Positions 25,101-40,100 of a stretch of 64,000 bases of DNA are shown here, one piece after another. Numbering within the stretch: the stretch's first letter is position 1; each line of letters opens with the position of its first letter. The notes beneath the pieces were generated by a model. It had not been told where the DNA came from and made no database searches. It saw only the letters and a list, made by a program, of their open reading frames with translations. The DNA comes from Rallus limicola (lineage: Eukaryota > Chordata > Aves > Gruiformes > Rallidae): contig JAKCOZ010000041.1 of assembly GCA_022605955.1 (NCBI GenBank), forward strand, positions 2,068,001 to 2,132,000, given 5' to 3'. A program made the position numbers and the translations under genes.

Positions 25101-28100
25101 TGTAAATCAGTCACTACTACCTATCCAACAGAGTCACTTGATCTTTTTAGCACTGCAGTCCTCTTGAACTTAGAATCATAGACTGATTCATGTTGGAAGG
25201 GACCTCAGAGGGTCTCCTGTCCAACGTCCTGCATGATACAGCATCAGTGAAGGATTCAGATCAGGATGGTCAGGTCTTGAAAATCTGCAAGGATGGAGAT
25301 TCCCTGGCTTCTCTGGGCCTTTGTGCTGATGCTTGACCATCCTTATGAGGAACTGTTTCTCCTTTATGTCAGGTTGGAACCTCCCCAGTTTGCATTTGTG
25401 AGTTTGTCTTTGGGCTTCCCACTGTACATCTACATAGTGGGCCTGGCTTCATCATCTCAGTAACATCCTCTTAGGTGTTCTTCTTGCCCAGAGAGGTAGG
25501 GTAGCACAAACACATCATCTCAATAGGATAGTACCCGTTCCTGTCAACCTTGGCCTGGAGTTCTGCGTGCTTGTGCCTTCCAAGCATCTGAGCTGCATCT
25601 CATTCTATAGGCAGGGACTGCCAAAATCCAGACAAGTTGCTTCCTCAAATCTTATACAAGTCAGACTCTGTGCAGAGGCTCTGGTTCAGGAAATGTGTTA
25701 CTTGGGCTTTTTTAAGGATGAGCTGACATTGGTCTCAAGTGGGGAAGATCACAGGCCACAGCAGTGATCAGTAGGGAACAAAGAACCTGCCTGGCCCGCT
25801 TCTTCCTTCTCTGGCAGTGGGCATGTTGCCTGCAGCAGGAGGGTCCAATCCTACATCTGTTTTCCTGCAATCTCCCCTTCTGACACCACTGCTGTGAGAA
25901 GAGGATTCTTGCTGCTGACCCCTCCATTAACACCACCATAAATAGCTTGTGATGGAGATGTTAATCTGCTGCCCTTTAACCCATCCACAATAGAAAAGAA
26001 CCTTCAGAGATTTGGGGGCTGTGGGGAGGAAGACAATTCAAAAAAGTCCTCTGCTTTTTTCCTGAGACTATGACAGAATGTTCTGAAAGCATGTACAGAC
26101 ACAGTGGATTAATCATGGCAGACACACCACCCTGTCACCTGCTGCCTGGAGACCCAAGGAAAGTTACTCATTAAAGTACTGCAGTTTCTGCTGCTTTTCT
26201 CAGAGCACCCCAGGTTGTTTACAGTGTTCATGTTCTGCATGGGGAAATTTCCTCTAGAAAGAGCCAGGTGGACACTGGAATAACAACTATTCCAGAAAGG
26301 TAAAATGTTTTCCCTTGTTGTAGAGAACTTGGGTTCTTTTTATCTTTGTAGTCAACTTTTGCAAATGCCTCTTTCCATGTGTTCTGTTGTTACTTCAGAA
26401 CTGATCCAGGGAGAATCCTTATTCCACACTCCAGAGTCCTGATGAGGGGGGAGCTGACATTCTTGCCCAATAAGCTTTGGTGTGGCCTCTGGGAGGTGTA
26501 GAACAGCAGGAGGATTTCAGTAGGGTAAATACCACACTGAGAAACTTTGCATTTATAATTGGTACACTTGAAAAGCTGTTACCCCTTCAAGGTCTTGAGC
26601 ACTGTTCAGTTTTCAAAGCAAGAAAAAAATCATTCCTGAAATAAAGCAGATAGATACCTGCCTTTGGGCAATGGGTCTCTGTCCTCAGGATCAAACACCA
26701 TAAACTTTTGTCCCAGTTTACTTTTTGCCATACACTGAGTTAAATAAACAGCAGGTAATGCTGCTGTGGCAGTGATGGGGCAGGTTTTGGTTCCTCTAGC
26801 CACCTGAAATTTGAAAAGCAGACATTATTGTCAGTGGTACAAGCTCAGATCCCTTGTCAGCGCCACGTTTGATGTCTGAGGTTTGCCATCAGCCTCTAGA
26901 ACTAATAATCCATTTCCCATGTTGCACTAGATTAAATTTTGGACAGGCTTGTATGGTAGAAAGCAATCAAATGTAGGCAAAGTCATTTAAAAAATAACAA
27001 ACAGTGGTCTGAAATATTATTACAGAAGGCTGAACCAATGATTGTGGAAGTGTACTGCAGTGTGTACCTTAATGCACTGCCTGGGCACAGCCCAGCCCTT
27101 TGGAGGAAGGACAGGAACTGAGACATTGGTGGTTTCAAGCACTTTGTGTCTGTAAAAGTGCTGTGGAATCCACTGCTTTCCAGGCTGGGATTTCCATGAG
27201 CAGAACATGACATTTCTGTTCAGATCTGCAAGGCTGGCAACGCCTCTGTGGCCACATGGTGCTGTGTAGGGTGCAGGACACAGGCCTTGCTGCTTTCCTC
27301 AAGGGCCTGAACTTGAGCACAGGGCTCAGGATTTGTGACTTCTCTTCCTTGCAGACAGCAGTTTACCTCAATCCAGGAGCTGGGCAGCATCTTCCATGCA
27401 TATGTTCACATTTCAGTTTACAGCAGGAGTTAGAAGGTGATGGAGACAACTGGGGTGCTGGCCACTAAGCAGAGGTGTCTCCAGAGAAAGCTGTGGCCAA
27501 GCCTCAATTTTCAACAGCCACTTTTCCCACTGGAAGTGAATATGATTTGAGGGAGAGGGAATGACTGAGCTGCATTTCATGACTTGGTAAGCTTGATGTG
27601 ACCAGCATTGATGTCTCTGTAATGGAACTGTGGTCAGGTGAATCAAGAAGAGTGTTTGCATCTTGGACTGCACTGTGGAGCTCTGTATTCCTCACATTTT
27701 GCTTTTGTTGTGTGCACAGGGCTGATGGCTGAACTGGCAAAGCAAGGCCTCCTTGGCACCAGGCAGAGCCGCCTGCCTGCTGCTGCTGGGCTGGACCCCT
27801 CTGAGTGTTTCCACGTGGCTCCTTACACTGAGCCCTTGCTGCAGGTGCTGGGTAGGTCAAAGAAATGCATCGTTGTGGTTTTTATAAGGGGATTATCCCC
27901 CTTATTAGGGGATTTCCCTGAATAAGAACATTAGGGATATGTTTGTTGACTATAACAATTCATTTAGCGTCCTGCTGTCCATCAGCCATAGCAGCTCACA
28001 CTGGGTGTCTTCTGTTGCTGGGTAATAAATGGAAGAACCAGTAGAAAAGCAAAATGGAAACACCTTGTTTGTAAAATATGTATGGGAAAAGAAATTTGTT

Positions 28101-31100
28101 AAATGTGGCATGATAACAACCAATTAAGCCTTAACCCTGTCTACCATAATGAAAAGATCAATATCCAGTGAACACATAAGAATTGCTGTAGTTTTCAGAG
28201 AAGTCAAAATATCAAAGCAAGCCATTGGGGGTTACACATCCAAAACTGGAATTTGCTGAAGGGATAAATGTTGGCAGCTGTAGTTTCTGTAGGTGCAGAG
28301 AAGGCACTTTTTCATTTCACTTTACTCAGACGTTCTTAATTTTGGTTTATACAGTTGAATTCACTTCAGTAACTCAGTCATTCAAAGCTGGGAAATTGGG
28401 AGGACTTGAAAAGCCAAGTAAACATGTTTTCTGTTCTACATCTATGACTGGGGTGGGAGAGTCTTCAACCTCCTACTTCTATACACTTAGAGGTCATGGT
28501 AATCAAATGTTTATTTTATTAACTACAGGTAGTCTTGTCTTATGTGTTCAGAAAATTAATATAGTTTTATTTAATTAATTTATTTTAAATGCTGGGCATT
28601 GGGATTTTTAATTGAAGAATGTTGCTCTTCAAATTCACATTAAATCATAAGGAAAAATAATAACTGAGGGCATGTTGTTCATTTTCTAGCAGTATGAAAT
28701 ATTAAGATGTAGGAATAACTAAGTCAATAAAGTTATTAACTGAGTTAATCAATGTCATTGCTTAAATAGTCGTGTAATGAAACAGCATGGGATCAAACAC
28801 AGGTTTCTGATGGGCCAGGAATTCTGCAGGCTATACTGTTCCCAATAGGATGGTGCATAGATGCTTGGTATTCTAACAGTCCCTCAATTGTATGCTGTGT
28901 AATCTCCCAGAAAGCAAAATGAAGTATCAATTTAATGTGAAGTCACACATTAGTTATTGATCTGAAACTGATGTTGTCAATCATTTTGCTATAAATCTAC
29001 CAACTCTGCTTAACAGTGGGAATAAGGATATCAAAATTGGGATTGAATATATTTCCTATCCACAACAATAAGGAATTCCAGTTAAGAAGTGTGACTAATT
29101 AGTAAAGGTTTGCTGTGATGCTGCTCCTCAAGCATGATTCTCTTTCTGGCCATGCTGAGCTGCAGTGTGAGGAGCAGTATCACCCTGAGGCACTGGCCTT
29201 GGCTCAGCTGAGAATTAGTCAGTTCCTTCACACTAAAAAAGATTTGAGATTTGGTTTTGGGGGGTAACTAGTTTTCTTTTGATCATCTCCCTGAGTAGGA
29301 GGAAACCTCAGTGCAGTGCCAGACCCCCCTATTGTGCCTCTACATCTTTTCTGCTATCAAACCTATGCTTCTGATCCTGATATAGAGCAAGTTGTCACGC
29401 TGACGCTGGTGGGAAGGGACACTATGAAGAGTGCTGGAGACATCCTTTGCCAGATCCTTCTTCCTGGGGACAACACCCAGTCTCAGAGCACAGGTAATCC
29501 TGGCTCTTGGGGCTGGCAGAAGTGGGTCAGGAAAGTTGACCCTGTCCTAGGTATTTTTATCACAGCAGGAACATTATGACCTAGGTGTGAAAGGGGCCTC
29601 AGGCAGGAGGACAGGTTTCTCTGCTTCCCTGCCTGAAGAACTGGTGAGTTCTTGTGGCTGGTCAGTCATGGGCAAGGCCCCTTTTCACACTGCACACAGC
29701 TCAGGTGGGCATCGTTTCCTTCAGAGTTTGAAATGAGTTCAAAGCTGTGCCTAGGCTTACTAAGCCTTTTATGTAATGCAGAGCATTGTGTCTGCCCCTG
29801 AGTACTGGGAGATAAAGCAGCTGTGTAATTGGGGCACAGCGACAGGAATTCAGAAGTCACAAACCCCATTGTGTCTGCTGACATCCTTTGTGAGCAGAAG
29901 CAAGGGACTTCACTGCTTCATGCTTCATTTCTTCCTGCACAGAGGAGGACTAACCACACTATCCCCCACCTGAAATGCTTACAGATGCATGAGGAGTGCT
30001 GTCAAGGGCTAAGCAGGAGGATGACTTTATATAATTTCACGATGCAAATCACATCAAGGTGTAATAATGCAGGAAGTGTACTACCAGAGGACAGAAGTCT
30101 GGCACCCTGACTTACACTATGTTCTTCCCTACTGTCCTGAAACAATACTGTGGAGTAAATTCTGTATCACAGTAGGCAGGGAGGAGATTCTAGCAGGCAG
30201 AAACTTCCAGCAGCATACAGTCATGAATTGAGCCCCTGAATATCTCGCTGCATTGGAAAGTAAGACTGCTTTACAAACACAGTGGCAGTTAAGCTACTTT
30301 AAAGACAAATCAGCATTAAATTGTAGCTTATTCCTATAATCAATACATATAATATACTATAGTTAATATATAATATAATTAATCTAAATGTAATGAGAAG
30401 TGGGAAAGGATCTTTAGCGATGGATTGTGCTGTATCAAACCACCTTGTTACCAGCCTATTCTCAGCATTTCCCTTTCAACTCTTCCCTATTAGCTGTGTT
30501 CTCTAATCAAATCATGGCACTTACTCTCTGTGCCTCCCTGTTGAGTTTCCAGATAGCCCAATTTTTGTTTTCACAGTAATACAGTTTCCTAGCATTTAAA
30601 TCGTGTGGTTTTTCCCAGTATAATTCTATATATACATTACAGACCATTTTGGATGCAATGGGGCAAAGTCCAAGCAGCTTTGGAACTTGTTGTCTAGTAA
30701 AAAACCCTCTGTGAATTTAGAACACTTGTCTCCAAAAGGAAGCCCAGCTTCTATGAAGCACATGCTGTCAGCTCTTGCTGAACACATTTTTCTTGACTTG
30801 CAGAAGGACCTGATTTGGGATTTGAGCTCCTGGGACTGAAGTGGTTGCCCCATCTCACTCAACGTCAGGCCAAAGAAATAACCCCTTTTGAGGTTGGAGA
30901 GACCTCCTGGCAAAGAAGCCTGGATACACTGATGTCAAATCCAGTCCTTGTGTGCGTGTTACGGCGCATCAACGCCTTCAGAGGCCTTGCAGATGCATTG
31001 GAGAGATTAACACAATGCAGGGAGAAGCTAGGCAAGAGTGGCAGTCTTCTACAGACAGTAATGGCCCTGACCCCAGAGGTGACTTTCAGACAAGCCACCC

Positions 31101-34100
31101 TCTTCTTCACAGAGATGGATTTTGTAACTGGTAGGACATGTTTATACTGCTTATAATGTTCTTGGATATAGGGTGTTTGGGAATTTATTAAACTTGGACA
31201 AAGGAGCCCATGGCTCTGGGCTTTTCTAAGGCAGAGGAAAACTTAATAATTTGGGGTTAAAGTCTGGACATGGCTGAATATTAAGTAGGAGGGATATTAA
31301 ATCAGCAGGAGCCAGTTGAAGTCATCTACATGTTGGCCTATTAATTTGCTGTGGCTGTGCACAGCCTGGTTTCCTTTCTGAACCTCTCAAGGTACTCCAT
31401 AAATACCAAACAGATACTACAGCAGTTGGCAGGACCACTAAATAATACTATGTGTTTTCCCTCTGCGTATAAGAGAAACTGAGAAAGAGAGATCAAGATC
31501 TTTCTCACATAAATGTGGGCTCTTAATTGTGGTGCCTTACTTGTTGAGGCTAAATGCCATGGTCTTACCTTCTGCTCAGGGAGACAAAGTTACTCCTGAC
31601 CTGCAGGAGCTGAAGAAAGCAGATTTCTTGAGAATTTCTTTTTATGCTGGAAGAGAATGATTAGCTCATGAGGAACTGAGACCTTTGCTGTCAAAAGCTT
31701 CTCAGCCTTCAGTTATATATGCTAGCATTGATCTTCCTGCATAGTAAACATGTTCATTTCCTCCTGTAGCAAGAGATGTATAGCCACACCTCCTTAAGCT
31801 AAATCACTGTGCAGGCAGTGGTGGTGTTGGTATTGAATGCTTCATAGCAGCAGTGTGTGAGCTCCCACTGTTCTCTTCTAATGGCAGATGTATTGGCCTA
31901 TCACCTCTGCTCTTGGGGAAGCCTGGCTCCTCACACCTGAAGTTAAACCATTCTAAGCCTGATGCTTTCTGATTATTTAGAACCAGAGAGAAATCAAGGT
32001 TGTGATACCAGCATGTGTCAGCTGGGTAGGAGTGACGCAGTTCCAGAAGCACATTCATGCTGTGTAATTCATAGCACTTCCCCTGTCTTTCTGTGGGGAA
32101 GAAAGTCCTCTGTTGTCAACACATAGATACTTGTGTCAAACACACTTACATAGTATGGAGTAGTAAATTGGTGTTACTGAATAGAAAGGAAAAAATGGGA
32201 CAGTGTCAGGAAAGAGATACTCATTCCAGCCTCACGGAAAGTTATATTTGACAGTGAACTACCTGGGTGTTTTATGTGACATTGGAGACCAAGAAGAGGA
32301 GGCCTTCAGCAAAGAAGGCATCAGACAACCCAAATTACCTTGTAACTGTAAGAATTCATGCATTGCTGTCCTTCCTTCATGTTATCTTGAGGCCAAAAGG
32401 CAGGATAAGAGACAAGCAGAACTGTGAGATCAGTCTCCTGAGGTGGGCTGTGTTGGCAATGTCAGCCTTTCCCACCAAAGCCATTCACAAGAACAAAGCA
32501 GCACAGGTGAAGCATGACTTCAGCATCCTGCACTCTCTCTTTTATCAGCTCATTACAATTTTTCCTCTTGTTTTTTGTTTTAGTTTTTATTGTGGGAGGA
32601 AAGGAGGAGTATTTGTGCTAGGTAACAGCTCTTTAATATTATGCAGCTGGTCAAATGTCTGCTGTTTTCCCTGCTAAATAAAATGGCCTTCATCACCTCC
32701 CACCCTCCCCAAACACTGAAGGTCACCTTCTCCTTCCTTTTACAGATGCAGAACACCGCCCTGCTATGAAATACCTGCCACCACCTGGCAAGAGGTCCAG
32801 GGCTGAAGGTAAGACCAGAAGTATGCACCAGTTGCCTCTTGGATAAAAATCAAATCATTTTATACTTTTAAAATAGATTGAAGAAAACTGGAACTCGGTG
32901 TCCACTGTTAAAGTGATCAAAATGGGAATAGGAAACCTTCATTTGGACATCATCATCCCAGGCAATTAGGAAGAAAAGGCCAAATGGGTCTACTTGGTAC
33001 TGGGGGAAGGTGGTAGAATTGCCAGATCTTCTTCCACACTGTTCTGGGCAAGCCTGGATGGTCTGTCTAGGGCTGGTGTGGAATGTAGGTTGGAAAACTC
33101 ATTAGTGCCAGCTCTTTAGCAGCCCTTTTCAGATGTTTGATTCTATGTAGATCTCAAAGGTTATGAGTTTCTTTACATAACTGATGCCTTCCAGATAGAT
33201 TGCCCCAGGAAATGGCAATACATTGATTTCACACAGGAACAAATAGAAAAGGATGGCAGTGATTTTGTTTTGACAAACAGATTTTAGTCTTCTGTTATCT
33301 GCCTTGTGTGTCAGGCTAGTTAAACTTGCCAGTCACTGGAAAAGAAAGTTCTTTATCATGTTCCTCATTGAGGAGAGGTTGAGGGAGCTGGGCCTCTTTA
33401 GCTTGGAGAAGAGGAGACTGAGGGGTGACCTCATTAATGTTTATCAATATGTAAAGGGTGAGAGTCAGGAGGGCAGAGCCAGGCTCTGCTCAGTGGTGGC
33501 AGCGACAGGACAAGGGGCAGCGGGTTCAAGCTGGAGCAGAGGAGGTTCCATGTGAATATAAGGAGGAACTTTGTCACTGTGAGGGTGAGGGAGCCCTGGG
33601 CCAGGCTGCCCAGAGAGGTTGGGGAGTCTCCTTCTTTGGAGACATGCAAACCCACCTAGATGTGTTCCTGTGGGATTTAGTCTGGGTGACCCTGCTCTGG
33701 CAGGGGGGGGTTGGACTAGATGATCCCCTCGCAAGCCCTGGCTTTCTGTGATTCTGTGATCAATGTGATACAAGCTCCTGTTCATTGCACCCCAGTCCTA
33801 CACAACTTCTCATCTCATGTTTGCCTTGAAGTACCTTAAATTTTCCTCCCCTCTCCAGGTCGCTGCAGGTGTTACATTTTTATATAGGCTTTTGTCAGAA
33901 GCTCTGACTCACTTATACCAGGCTCCTTTTACACTGCTCTGCTTTTATGAAGAACCACTGCTCTTATGAAGCAACTGTTCCTGGCTGCTTGGGGAATGTC
34001 ACTCAGCTTTTATCAACAGAGCTGAGGAGAGGACTGAACTGGGCTCTGTAGGTGTGCAGTCAGAAAACACAGTGCTCTGCTTCCAAGGGCACAAGAGGGG

Positions 34101-37100
34101 ACATTAAACAAAACACCCCAGAAGTAAGGCAGCTTTTACCTTGACTGTGAAATATCAGGCACACAAATGTAGCTTAAACCCACCATCAGCCCCTCCCTGA
34201 AACAGGAAAGGAAGCAAAGAACAAACACGATTTAGTACTTCCAGTCCTTATCAGTATATGCTAGTGGGATTACTGGGGGAGTGGCAGTATGACATCTCCC
34301 AGGGTGTCCCCATACACCTGAAATCATGCCATGCCAGTCCCGGGATCACATTTTAAACTACCAGTGTATGGCAGCAATGAGCAGTGTTGGCTGTCCTATG
34401 TGGCAGCACTCTCAAGTTACTGTCCCCAGCACCTGTGTACCTCTTACTCAAATCTCTCCTCTTTTCTTATTCAGAGCTGGAGAGCCAGAGATGCCACACA
34501 GAATCCCTGTTCACCTACTTGCAAGCAGGTGAGAGAAGAGCAAATGGAAAAACATGGTTTGATAAGGACTTTGTGGAACTGACTTGTCTGGATGCACCAG
34601 CCAAAAATAAGCAAAGGGATTATACTGACTTCTTCCTTAGGCTTGAATGCAGGCAATGCTATACACTCTCTTTCCTAAGCATGCCAGGAAATCTGGTCTT
34701 TGCTTCTCTTGAGTTTACACTTATTTTAAGCCCCACACATATCTAAAGTATGGCATATAAATAGTATGGAAAATAAACAGCATTTTTCACAGTTACAGTA
34801 TGAAATCAAAACTTATGTAATATTTTTTTGGAAAAAAGAAAAAAAAAAATCATTGGCTGTGAAGAAGGGATCTAAAAATACTACAGAGCAGGAAAACATA
34901 ACAAAAACCAGGCTACTTGTGCAAACCTGCAAAGGCTGCTAAGCAGTCAGAACCAAAGCTGGAAGTCAGGCCTGTTTGAGGGCTGCCATGGGGGTGCCTT
35001 GGGTATGTCCTGATCAATAGAGACAGTTCCAGTGATAGATAGCAGCACTTTCTCCAACCATTGTCACTTATAATCACCCAGGAGAGAACACCAACTCTAG
35101 GTGGCAAGGTGTTCCACCTGTTTTCAACACTTGTCTTGGACCAAACCAAATTAGCAAGGTGACATAAGACAAATCCCCTCTGAAGCATCCCAAGTACCTC
35201 AATATGCAGCACGTAGTGATTCACATTCCACAAGAAGGAGAATGTTTGCCCAGAAACACAGCAGATGGTGAGTAAAACATCTTGAGGACAATGAATGCTT
35301 ATGTAACAGTAGACAGGCAAGATTGCCTTCTGCATGAGAGCTGCTGAGTGGATCTGAGCTGCGTCCTCCTGCACTCGCAGGCTGTTGCTATGGCATTGAA
35401 ACCTTTCTGTTCAAGAATGATGTGAAGAAAACAGCAGATCTTTCATAGGAGGGCTCCCTGCACCTTAAGGGTTAAGTTTCCATACCAAGTGGGGAGGCAG
35501 GAATCTTGCATGTTTATTTGTGCTCCCTTATGTCTCCAGCATGAGTTGGCAACAGTGCTCCTTGCTGCTTGACAACAGCACTGTGCATTATGTTAGATGT
35601 GGCGTTGTTGATGCTTCGTTGCATCAACATCTGTGTAATTGTAGTGGGGTGTACAGGAAATGTAAAATGACATTTTATGGACACAAACAGATAATCATGG
35701 GTGATTTTTTTAGCAGCCTGCAGTACTGTTACCTCATGCTTCATGCTGATTGACATGGTCAGGCACCAGCAGTTAATGGGTCCTACCTGACTGGTTCCCA
35801 CACTACAGTTGCCCATAAATCTCCAAAGGATCTTATTAAGATAAAATCTTAATTATATCCTAGTAATAAGGTACTTTAGGGAAGCTAATAATTTGAAAAG
35901 GATATAATTTAGAAATTAAATGTATGTATTTTCTGCCTTTTAATATATTTTGCAGCATCAGACAGCAAAACTCTCTTGGTCTGGTTTGTTTTCTGTTCCT
36001 CACAGCACACTGAGTGCTGCACCTGGCTGGCAGCTCTGCTGGGAGAGCTTTGTCAGGAGCAACACATTGTTGCTGAAATTTCAATTTTAGTAAACACAAT
36101 TCTACTCCTAATAGGTTTATAACATTAATTGGGACCTGTCATACATGTTAGTGCCTCTCTGAAACATAGCTCTGGCAGAGAGATACAGGAACACTGGGAG
36201 ATAAACTGGAAGGAATCAGAATTTAATAGCTGCCTTTAGGATTATGTCATGTAATCACTGCAGCTCACATGAAAAATGTAAGAGGGAATATTTTATCCCT
36301 CTTAAAACATTCATATATAATATAAAGGATTGAGTCTTATCCTACAGACCTGCCCCATAAACTTTTTGGACTCAGAGCAGATTTCCTGGGGGGGGGGGGA
36401 AAACCCCCACCATAATCTACAAGCCTAGACTGTTTTAGAGGTATTTCTAAACTAAAACTCAAACAAAACCCAAAAAATCCTTTATGCCCTGGGATTTTTT
36501 TATGGACTTGTTTTGTTCAAATTTTTATGAACTTCATGCCAGATTTTGGATCATCCTCTTCTACAGATGTCTGTCCAGGCTAGCAAATAAATGTATGCTT
36601 TACCTCTGTTTTTAGGAGCAGCACTGGGTTTCACTAGTGTGCTTTGTTCCAGGAGCCCAGATTCTCTGCACAGTGCTGCTGATCAAACCTGGTGCCTGGA
36701 GCCAGAGTCTTGCAAGGATCCTCTGGAAGATAGACCTAGAGAAATTCAGCGTGGTTGGGATGAAGCACATCAACCTGGAGCCAGACATCGCCTTAGGACT
36801 CCTTCCTTCTGAAGCGAAACAGGTTGGCTAAAGGACTGGCAGCTCTGTGGCTGCGGTGGGTTTAGAGTGAGGAGAGCTGGGAGCTGGGGAATAATCCGTT
36901 CCTGGAAAAACCAACCATTCCCATCCGGGATTTGTGAGCCGTTGTTGGAAGTGAGCTCCCCAGAACAATCCGATCTGTGCCGGGATCAGACACAAAGGAG
37001 CTGCCACGCTGACGGGTCCTTTTATCTCCTGCCATAAAGCAGCAGACCTGCTTTCTCTAAAACACAAATCTGGAGGGTATGAGCAATACAGACCTCCCAG

Positions 37101-40100
37101 GAATCTGTTTAGCTGCTAATTTACAATGCTGACTCTTTATCCTGCAAAGCAGGTGTCCTCTCTTTCTTCTCCAAGGTCATCCCAGGTAGGGCACGCTGAA
37201 GGAGCAATCCAGGCACTCTGCACACCTTCCTTCCAGGTGTTTAAACCTGGGAGCTTGGCAGCACTCACTGAGGGTACCTACCCCTTGAGCAGCCCTGCTC
37301 TGTGCATCACATCACATCCCCAGCTGAAGCTCTGTGCCAGCAGCCTGTGTTTGAGGGTCTGTAAAAAGGCCCTGCAAAAACCTGAAACAAGAAAATGGAA
37401 TTGTTGTGGTGTCTAATAGAGGATAAAGAGAGTTCTTAAATCTTGGGGTGTTCCAGGCTTTTGGTAGGTAAAAATCAATTTCTGTTTCTGCTCTTTTAGA
37501 GCATTAGAAATTAATTTTCTTTCCCAACCTGAAAAATACACTGAGATGACTGGAGATCCCTGTAAAAACATCAGGACAGCCAGCACACTGAAAGCTGAGT
37601 GGTTCAGAGGAGTTAAATTGTTTTTTCCCCTTGGGTGGGAGGGGGAAATCCTTGTTATTTAATTGCTTTCATTAAGACATTTCAGCAATTAGCATTTATG
37701 GAAAACAAGCCTTTGTGTAATCAGTATTGCTCTTGGGTTAAGTTGGGAGAGTTTATAGCACTGGCTTGTAGGAAATTCTTAATAGAGTCTTCCAGAAGAC
37801 AACAGGAACATGCCAGGACATAACCATGGATCAGGAACAATTAATACTTTCTGCATGACAGCAAAGCAATGGAGCACAAGCATCTGATTTTTCAATACTT
37901 GCAGAGCACTGCTAAGAGGAGGACAGTGGCTATTAGACTTGATGAGGAGGTGCTTTCCAGTACAGGTTTTAACCATGCAACTAAATACAAAGATGCTTAG
38001 TCTGTCATCTGAAACAGAAAACATTTTGAAAACAACCTAAAAGTCCACCTCAGGAGGTAACATAGCTTTATGTGAGGTAAATTTGAAGAGAGGTTGTTTC
38101 ATGAAAATTTGATCTTGTTTTTTGGAGATCTCTAGCACACTAGAGCAGCTGTTGAGCATCAATTTACTTTCCTTGAAGAGCTGGTGACTAATGAGTTTAA
38201 AAATTACAGACTGTTGAGGTTTTGTTCATGGCAAAAAAAAAAAAAATAAAAAAAAAAAATCATAGAATCCCAGCCTGGTCTGGGTTGGAAGGGACCCCAA
38301 GGGTCACAGAGCTCCAACCCCCTGCCACAGGCAGGGACACCAACCTCCAGGCCTGGAGCTACACAAGGTTGCCCAGGGCCCCAGCCAACCTGGCCTTCAA
38401 CACCCCCAGGGACGGGGCACCCACCCCCTCTCTGGGCAGCCCCTTCCAGCCCCTCACCACTCTCTCTGCAAAGAACTTCCCCCTAAGATCTCCTCTAACC
38501 CTTCCCTCCTCCAGCTTCACTCCATCCCCCTTGTCCTGCCAGGCTCTGCCCTTGAACAAGCTGATTCCCTCCTGTGTCTCTGCTCCCTTCAGGGACTGGC
38601 AGGCTGCAATGAGGTCCCCCCACAGCCTTCTCTTCTCCAGGCTGACCCAGCCCAGCTCCCTCAGCCTCTCTCCAGAGGGGAGCTGCTCCAGCCCTCTGAG
38701 CATCTCCCTGGCTCCTCTGACCCCTCTCCAACAGCCCCACATCTTTCTTGTGCTGGGGCCCCAGCTCTGGCCACAGGACTCCAGCTGGGGCCTCCCCAGG
38801 GCAGAGCAGAGAGGGACAATCCCCTCCCTGTCCCTGCTGCTACCCCTCAAAATCCCAAAACAGGTTTTGAAAGTGAGAAAGCAGAGATAATAGACTGCCT
38901 TTGGCAAGGGGGAATGGACAGTAGGAAGTGCTTTCTGCTGTATGGGGGCTCCTCCTTGTTTTTAGAAGGCATCTATAAGTCTCTCATTCTCCAGGGCTGC
39001 AAAAGGCAGAGCTCCCAAGAGAAGTAGGTAGATTTTCAAGAAGCCTCCAGCGTGCTCCAGGGCCTGGGTTACTTTGAAAATCTGGCTTGTAAGTGTTACA
39101 ATGGCAGCTGGTGGGGGCAGAGCTGCTTTTCACAGCTGAATTTCCTCTAAAGCCTTTGAATTGGAGCGATGTTCATTGTCCCCTGAACTGAGAAACAGAT
39201 TAACAGCAGGATACAGCACTGGTTTTAGAAGGCAGCTCTTAACAGAGGGGCAAACTGCTGAAATTCAGCATCTCCCCTTGAAGAACATGGAGCCAGTGTG
39301 TCTGACCCTTGTAGAAATTCTGTCCAGGGCTTTTTATCTCTTCCTCACCTGGAGCTCTAGAGAAACTCCCACGTGTGTTTTGTGTACATAGTACTTGATA
39401 GTAGATTTGGAGTTTATTCACTGGTAGCAAGACTACTGAGCATCATCTTTCACATGGTTTGTTTGCACAGACTTTGACAATTACCCTCAGCAACAGGACT
39501 TCAGAAACACGATTGCTTTTTCAGCTTGAATACTAATGTTCCATTTCTAAGTAGCTTTTGGCCTTTGGCATATGATAAATAATGGATTGGCTTGCTGTTT
39601 GCTGAGGTTATCTAATCACAGGAGCCACAATGCCTGTTATCTGATGTTTAATGAGAATTAAAAAGAAAAAGGTCAGATAAATAGAGCTGACATCTTCTCA
39701 ACTCCCAGCCTGACCTGATCATGTTCAGGTTGTGAGAAGGGACTGAGCTCTGCCTGTGGAGGCTGCATCTCCTTCCTGTGCCTGTCCACTGGATCCCATC
39801 CTGCAGAGATTTATAGTTTTGGCTGCTAGCTAGAAAGCTTGGTATTTTTTTTCCAGTGGGATCTGATCCTCCTGTTGGGGATTACCTGCCAGGATTGCCT
39901 GCAGTAGCAGGTCGCTGGACTCAATAACTTGATGGGATCCCTCCACTCCTACCTCATGATTCTGGCAGAAGGACAATTTTGCTGCTTTTTAATCCTGTTA
40001 GTGCTCCAGAGCCAGCTCACAGCTGGAACTTCCTCTGCCTGAGCATCACCAGAATTGCTCACTGAATTCAAGTCACCTGCACGTGTGCCATCTCCCCGCA

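Larger units (their letters stand above)
24953..36652. other. Introns 8-13 outside the CR1 copies
   Basis: Five exons sit in this stretch. Between them are AT-rich unique introns, notably 27,900-29,200 and 30,280-30,400, with two CR1 remnants. A G12-A4-C5 run lies at 36388-36408. I see no additional gene on either strand. Confidence 0.5.

Noticed and set aside
36615..36652. Alternative upstream acceptor for exon 14 (after TTTTTAG at 36609-36615)
   Set aside because: The module 4 pattern starts after the second AG (36652), which keeps phase with exon 13. The upstream choice adds sequence in another phase.
38222..38890. 222-residue + strand open frame
   Set aside because: It is the antisense reading of a CR1 copy, starting in the A-rich tract next to it.
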